Assembly: GCA_041390125.1 (NCBI GenBank)
Contig: JAWKQN010000004.1
Coordinates: 319,683-383,682 of the forward strand
Source: Gemmatimonadota bacterium
GTDB taxonomy: Bacteria; Gemmatimonadota; Gemmatimonadetes; Longimicrobiales; Gaopeijiaceae
Direction of reading: 5' to 3'
Length of the DNA: 64,000 nt
Shown here in pieces: positions 60,952 through 64,000 of this stretch. How positions within the stretch are numbered: position 1 is the first letter of the stretch; each line of letters opens with the position of its first letter. The translations under genes were made by a program, and so were the position numbers. The notes under the pieces were generated by a model. The model did no database searches. It was not told where the DNA came from and saw only the letters and a list, made by a program, of their open reading frames with translations.

Positions 60952-61719
60952 ATGATCGAGTACCGGGCCATCCACAAGTCCTTCGACATCCCCGTGCTGG
61001 ACGGCGTCAGCCTGACGGTCGAGACGGGGGAGATGTTCGGCATCTTCGGTCCGTCGGGCACGGGCAAGAGCGTGCTGCTCAAGACCACCATCGGTCTGAT
61101 CGTGCCCGACCGGGGGGACGTCCGCATCGACGGGCGCTCCATCTATTTCGGCGATACCGGCGCGCTCGGCTGGGTGCGACGCAAGGTCGGCTACGTGTTC
61201 CAGAACGCCGCGCTGTTCGACTCGGTCAACGTGTACGAGAACGTGTTGATGGGCATTCCCGAGGAGCAGCTGAAGGAGCTCCCGCGCGGCGAGCAGCAAC
61301 GGCGCTGTTGGGACGCCCTCGACCTCGTCAACCTCGAACCTGCCGAGGTGATGGCGAAGCTGCCCTCCGAGCTGTCGGGCGGGATGCGCAAGCGCGTGGG
61401 CATCGCGCGGGCCATCGTGGGGCGACCCGAGATCCTGCTGTGGGACGAGCCCACCACCGGCCTCGATCCCATCAACACCGCCGCCGTCGAACGACTGATC
61501 ACCCAGCTCTCGCAGAACCTGCGCGTGACGTCGGTGATCGTCACCCACGACATCGAAGGCGGGCTCGACATGTGCGGACGGGTGGCGATGCTCGAAGGGC
61601 GCCGGGTCCGCTTCCTGGGGACGCCGGCCGAGTTCCGGGCCTCTCCCGACCCGGTGGTGCAGGCCTTCATCGATCGGAGCGCGGCCGAGCGAGCGCTCGA
61701 CGCCCTCGAAGTCAGTTGA
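60952..61719 (+). CDS. mlaF: MlaF-type ABC transporter ATP-binding protein
   Basis: 255 residues. Walker A FGPSGTGKSVLLKTTIGL, Q-loop VGYVFQNAALFDSVNVYENV, signature LSGGMRKRVGIARAI, Walker B ILLWDEPTTGLDP and the VTHD switch. The residues MRKRV are typical of Mla/Ttg2-type ATPases. Powers lipid movement by MlaE. Confidence 0.95.
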   Translation: MIEYRAIHKSFDIPVLDGVSLTVETGEMFGIFGPSGTGKSVLLKTTIGLIVPDRGDVRIDGRSIYFGDTGALGWVRRKVGYVFQNAALFDSVNVYENVLMGIPEEQLKELPRGEQQRRCWDALDLVNLEPAEVMAKLPSELSGGMRKRVGIARAIVGRPEILLWDEPTTGLDPINTAAVERLITQLSQNLRVTSVIVTHDIEGGLDMCGRVAMLEGRRVRFLGTPAEFRASPDPVVQAFIDRSAAERALDALEVS

Positions 61720-61741
61720 ACTGCGAATCCGCGGAGTGAGC

Positions 61742-62677
61742 GTGGCCACAGACCAGAATGCGAGTGGACCTTCGGACGCCGAGCTGAGGTCGGCGGTCCC
61801 GCCGGCCGCGGGCGCGCACGAGCTCAGGGTAGGCGTGTTCGTGCTCATCGGGCTCATCTCCTTCATGCTGGTGCTGTTCCTCATGACGGATCCGGCTTCG
61901 TTCCGGGGCCGCTACATGGTGACCACGCTGGTGGAGGATGCCGGAGGGATCCGCCGGGGCGACCCCGTCCAGATGCGCGGCGTGAACATCGGACGGGTGC
62001 ACGCCTTCGAGATCCAGGACGACGCCGTTGCCATCACGCTGGAGATCGAAGGCGAGTGGGACATCCCCGCGGACTCCCGCACGCAGTTGAGCAGCACCGG
62101 CCTGCTGGGCGGCCTCACGGTCGAGGTGGTACGGGGCACGTCGGATGCACGGCTGGAGGACGGGGCCGTCCTGCCCGGAACGTCCAGCGGCGGCAACCTG
62201 ATGCAGACCGCGGAGGAGCTGGGAGGGGAGGCGCAGGAGGTGCTGTCCCAGCTGCGGGAGGCGCTGTCGGACGAAACGGTCTCCTCCGTGGAGGCGAGCG
62301 CGCGTGAGCTGGAGCAGCTGCTCGGAACGCTCTCGCAGGTGGCCCGCACGCAGGGGGACGAGATCGCGCGCCTCACCGCCACCCTGAACGACGCGGCCCA
62401 GGGCGTCGAGGGCGCGACCCCGGAGCTGCGCTCCACGTTGGTCCAGGCGGACAGCGCCATGCGCCGTCTGAACGCCACGGCCCAGGTGCTCGAGAGCGCC
62501 AGCACGTCGCTCGACACGGTGCTGGGACGCATGGCCCGTGGGGAAGGCACGCTCGGCCGGCTGACCACCGAGGATGCGCTCTACGAGAACCTCAATCGGG
62601 CCTCCACCGCGCTCGAGGCACTGCTGACCGACCTGCGCGAGAATCCCGGACGGTATCTGAAGATCTCGGTGTTCTAG
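61742..62677 (+). CDS. mlaD: MlaD-type MCE-domain lipid-binding protein
   Basis: 311 residues. One N-terminal membrane helix (about 25-48), then an MCE domain (about 55-130: VEDAGGIRRGDPVQMRGVNIGRV, SSTGLLGGLTVEVVRG). The rest is a long helical, coiled-coil-like part with regular Ala/Leu/Glu spacing (about 150-290). The GTG at 61742 follows GGAG; GTG at 61736 is possible. The protein forms the periplasmic ring of the transporter. Confidence 0.93.
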   Translation: MATDQNASGPSDAELRSAVPPAAGAHELRVGVFVLIGLISFMLVLFLMTDPASFRGRYMVTTLVEDAGGIRRGDPVQMRGVNIGRVHAFEIQDDAVAITLEIEGEWDIPADSRTQLSSTGLLGGLTVEVVRGTSDARLEDGAVLPGTSSGGNLMQTAEELGGEAQEVLSQLREALSDETVSSVEASARELEQLLGTLSQVARTQGDEIARLTATLNDAAQGVEGATPELRSTLVQADSAMRRLNATAQVLESASTSLDTVLGRMARGEGTLGRLTTEDALYENLNRASTALEALLTDLRENPGRYLKISVF

Positions 62678-62776
62678 CAGCCGGGTCCGTCGGCGCGGGG
62701 CTGCGGGTCCGGCCGTCCGATCCCAGACCGCACCGTGCGGGTGGGGCGACCGACACCTGCCGGTCTGCGGATGGAC

Positions 62777-62811
62777 CGAGGGGGGCGGACCGACCCGGTC
62801 CGCCCCCCTCG
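62777..62811 (+). terminator. Strong bidirectional terminator between mlaD and the barrel gene
   Basis: CGAGGGGGGCGGACC (62777-62791) with GGTCCGCCCCCCTCG (62797-62811), 15-bp perfect stem, 5-base loop. Confidence 0.8.
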
Positions 62812-62826
62812 TGCGTCTCGTCTGCG

Positions 62827-62856
62827 GCACCCGACCGGCGGCAAGCCGGCGGGTGC
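62827..62856 (-). terminator. Hairpin after the barrel gene
   Basis: GCACCCG + CCGGC pairs with GCCGG + CGGGTGC (12 bp with one bulged A), six bases beyond the stop codon of the minus-strand gene. Confidence 0.6.
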
Positions 62857-62862
62857 GCCCGC

Positions 62863-64000
62863 CTACCAGCCCGGTGCGACCGAGAAGCCCCAGTGCCACC
62901 CCTTGTCGGGCCGCTGGAAGGGGTACGCGTAGTAGCTCTCCAGCACCAGGAAGCCCAGGATGTTCGTCCGGGCGGAGAAGCCTGCCGAGAAGACCGGCAC
63001 CCGGTCGGACGTGGTCGGATCCCAGCGCAGGTCGGCGGGGTGCTGGCCGTCCCACGCCACGCCGCCGTCGGCGAACGCCACCAGCTCGGTGGGCAGGTAC
63101 GGGAAGTTGAGCAGCCCGAACTGCTCCGTGCCCAGGAACGGCACCCGGATCTCGGCGTTGACCACCGCGATGCGGTGCCCGAGCGTCCGGTCGAATTCGA
63201 TGCAGTTCGAATCGGCGCTCGCCGTGCACTCGCGGGCCACATCGTAGCTCTCGGGCGCGTAGCCGCGGATGAACGTCTCGAAGCCCAGGGGAATCGGCTG
63301 CAGCTCGCTGTTCTCGAGCGAGCGGCCGTAGTTGCCGAGGTGGTATCCGCGGAACCCGAGCGTCAGGTTGCGCATCGGATTGAAGTAGCGACGGTAGTCG
63401 GCGATCACCGTCGCGTAGTCCACCGTGCCGGTGGTCCCTCCGACCTGGAGCCGGGACCGCCCTCCGCGCACGGGGGAGGTGAAGCCGAAGAACGAGTAGT
63501 CGTTCACCAGGGCCAGGTATCCCTGGAACAGGTTGAGCGGGTCGGGCACGAGATCGTTGCGCGTCTCGCGCGTGATGTCGATGAGATTGCCGAACGCGTC
63601 GTAGACCTGCGTCTCCAACTCCAGGTCCCACGAGTAGCGGTTGAAGCCCACCGAGCCTTCCACCCGCCGTGTGGTGGTGAAGGGGTAGGCGATCACGCCG
63701 TTGACGGCGTCCTGGAAGATGCGGTAGCGCTGCAGCTGCACCTGCTGGAAGCCATCCGGCGTGAAGCCGAAGCTGGCGCCGATGTACTGGTAGGGGATGC
63801 GCCCCCCGAACGTGCCCCAGTTCCAGCGGTTCCCCAGGTCCTGGTAGGTGAACTGGCCGCCGAGGTCCTTGAAGGTGCCGTTGGCCTGGAAGGCGATCCC
63901 CATGCGGCGGTTGCCGAGCATGTCGCTGAAGAACGCCGCCGCGCCACCGGAGACATAGTTGCCGAACTGGTCCGCGCCCACGCCGATGGTGGGCTGCCCC
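62863..64000 (-). CDS. Outer-membrane beta-barrel protein, C-terminal part (D15/surface-antigen-like)
   Basis: Partial; runs off the right edge, about 379 codons present. Strands with alternating residues dominate (GIAFQANGTFKD, RVEGSVGFNRYSWDLELE, NLTLGFRGYH), with VNAEIRVPFLGTEQFG and FSARTNILGFLVLESYYAYPFQRPD near the end and a terminal Trp (SVAPGW). This is the D15/Omp85 barrel C-terminus; the FLGTEQFG and ESYYAYPFQ segments are typical of barrels fused to WD40/TolB-like propellers in related bacteria, but the N-terminal part is outside the window. Confidence 0.82.
   Translation of the reverse strand, partial: GQPTIGVGADQFGNYVSGGAAAFFSDMLGNRRMGIAFQANGTFKDLGGQFTYQDLGNRWNWGTFGGRIPYQYIGASFGFTPDGFQQVQLQRYRIFQDAVNGVIAYPFTTTRRVEGSVGFNRYSWDLELETQVYDAFGNLIDITRETRNDLVPDPLNLFQGYLALVNDYSFFGFTSPVRGGRSRLQVGGTTGTVDYATVIADYRRYFNPMRNLTLGFRGYHLGNYGRSLENSELQPIPLGFETFIRGYAPESYDVARECTASADSNCIEFDRTLGHRIAVVNAEIRVPFLGTEQFGLLNFPYLPTELVAFADGGVAWDGQHPADLRWDPTTSDRVPVFSAGFSARTNILGFLVLESYYAYPFQRPDKGWHWGFSVAPGW

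Noticed and set aside
1..64000. CRISPR arrays, insertion sequences, transposases or integrase genes
   Set aside because: Read for; no regular repeat-spacer series and no transposase or recombinase protein was found, in spite of the ssrA scar.

Overview
The window is 64 kb of dense, very GC-rich bacterial chromosome. It holds about 62 protein genes, one tRNA and one tmRNA, with little non-coding DNA. Gene content points to a Gram-negative aerobic heterotroph of the FCB side of the tree, most likely Gemmatimonadota. The grounds are a mannose-type PTS run by an HPr kinase, an AroA-cytidylate kinase fusion, a secreted protein with a YPNPFNP-type C-terminal domain, an Mla/MCE lipid transporter, outer-membrane barrels and large secreted peptidases. 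This assignment is inference; no rRNA is present to confirm it.

Layout. 1-2.2 kb (minus): a light-regulation operon with a CarH-type B12 photoreceptor repressor, a CruF-like carotenoid gene and the start of a polyprenyl synthase. 2.2-4.3 kb: pdxH, a small exported protein, a YdjM-like membrane protein and tRNA-Leu(UAA). 4.4-8 kb (minus): a Tat-exported PLP enzyme, CopC-CopD, a metallochaperone and a thioredoxin-like protein. 8.1-16.4 kb (plus): rnz, aroA-cmk, rpsA with a highly structured leader, an LppC-like lipoprotein and an acyl-CoA carboxylase carboxyltransferase. 16.6-22.5 kb: a PDZ protein, then biotin carboxylase, an RNA methyltransferase, biotin carrier and methylmalonyl-CoA mutase, i.e. 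propionyl-CoA to succinyl-CoA. 22.6-32.6 kb: fmdB, argS, a PfkB kinase, purM, a barrel protein, ribD-ribE-ribBA-ribH, nusB and a glycosyltransferase. 32.6-38.2 kb: hpf, hprK, EIIA-IIB-IIC-IID, HPr and EI. 38.3-44 kb: metK, a bifunctional-nuclease family protein, a membrane protein, recO and selB. 44-46.1 kb: the YPNPFNP protein, ptsN and dusB.

46.3-49.2 kb is the accessory part. The tmRNA gene has a duplicated 3' end (22-bp direct repeat, 192 bp apart). After it come an ArsR/SRPBCC cassette and a 56-codon gene whose product carries a lasso-peptide-type leader; no maturation enzymes for it lie in the window. 49.3-64 kb: lspA, a MscS channel, an FAD oxidoreductase, a CorC/CNNM protein, a nicotinate phosphoribosyltransferase-like gene, an M14 peptidase, an SDR, an M20 peptidase, mlaE-mlaF-mlaD and the C-terminal end of a large outer-membrane barrel protein.

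Two themes run through the window. Genes in operons are very often joined by 4-base ATGA/GTGA/TTGA overlaps, indicating translational coupling. Where a promoter can be proposed it usually has a -10 of the form TAnnTT at exactly 17 bp from the -35.
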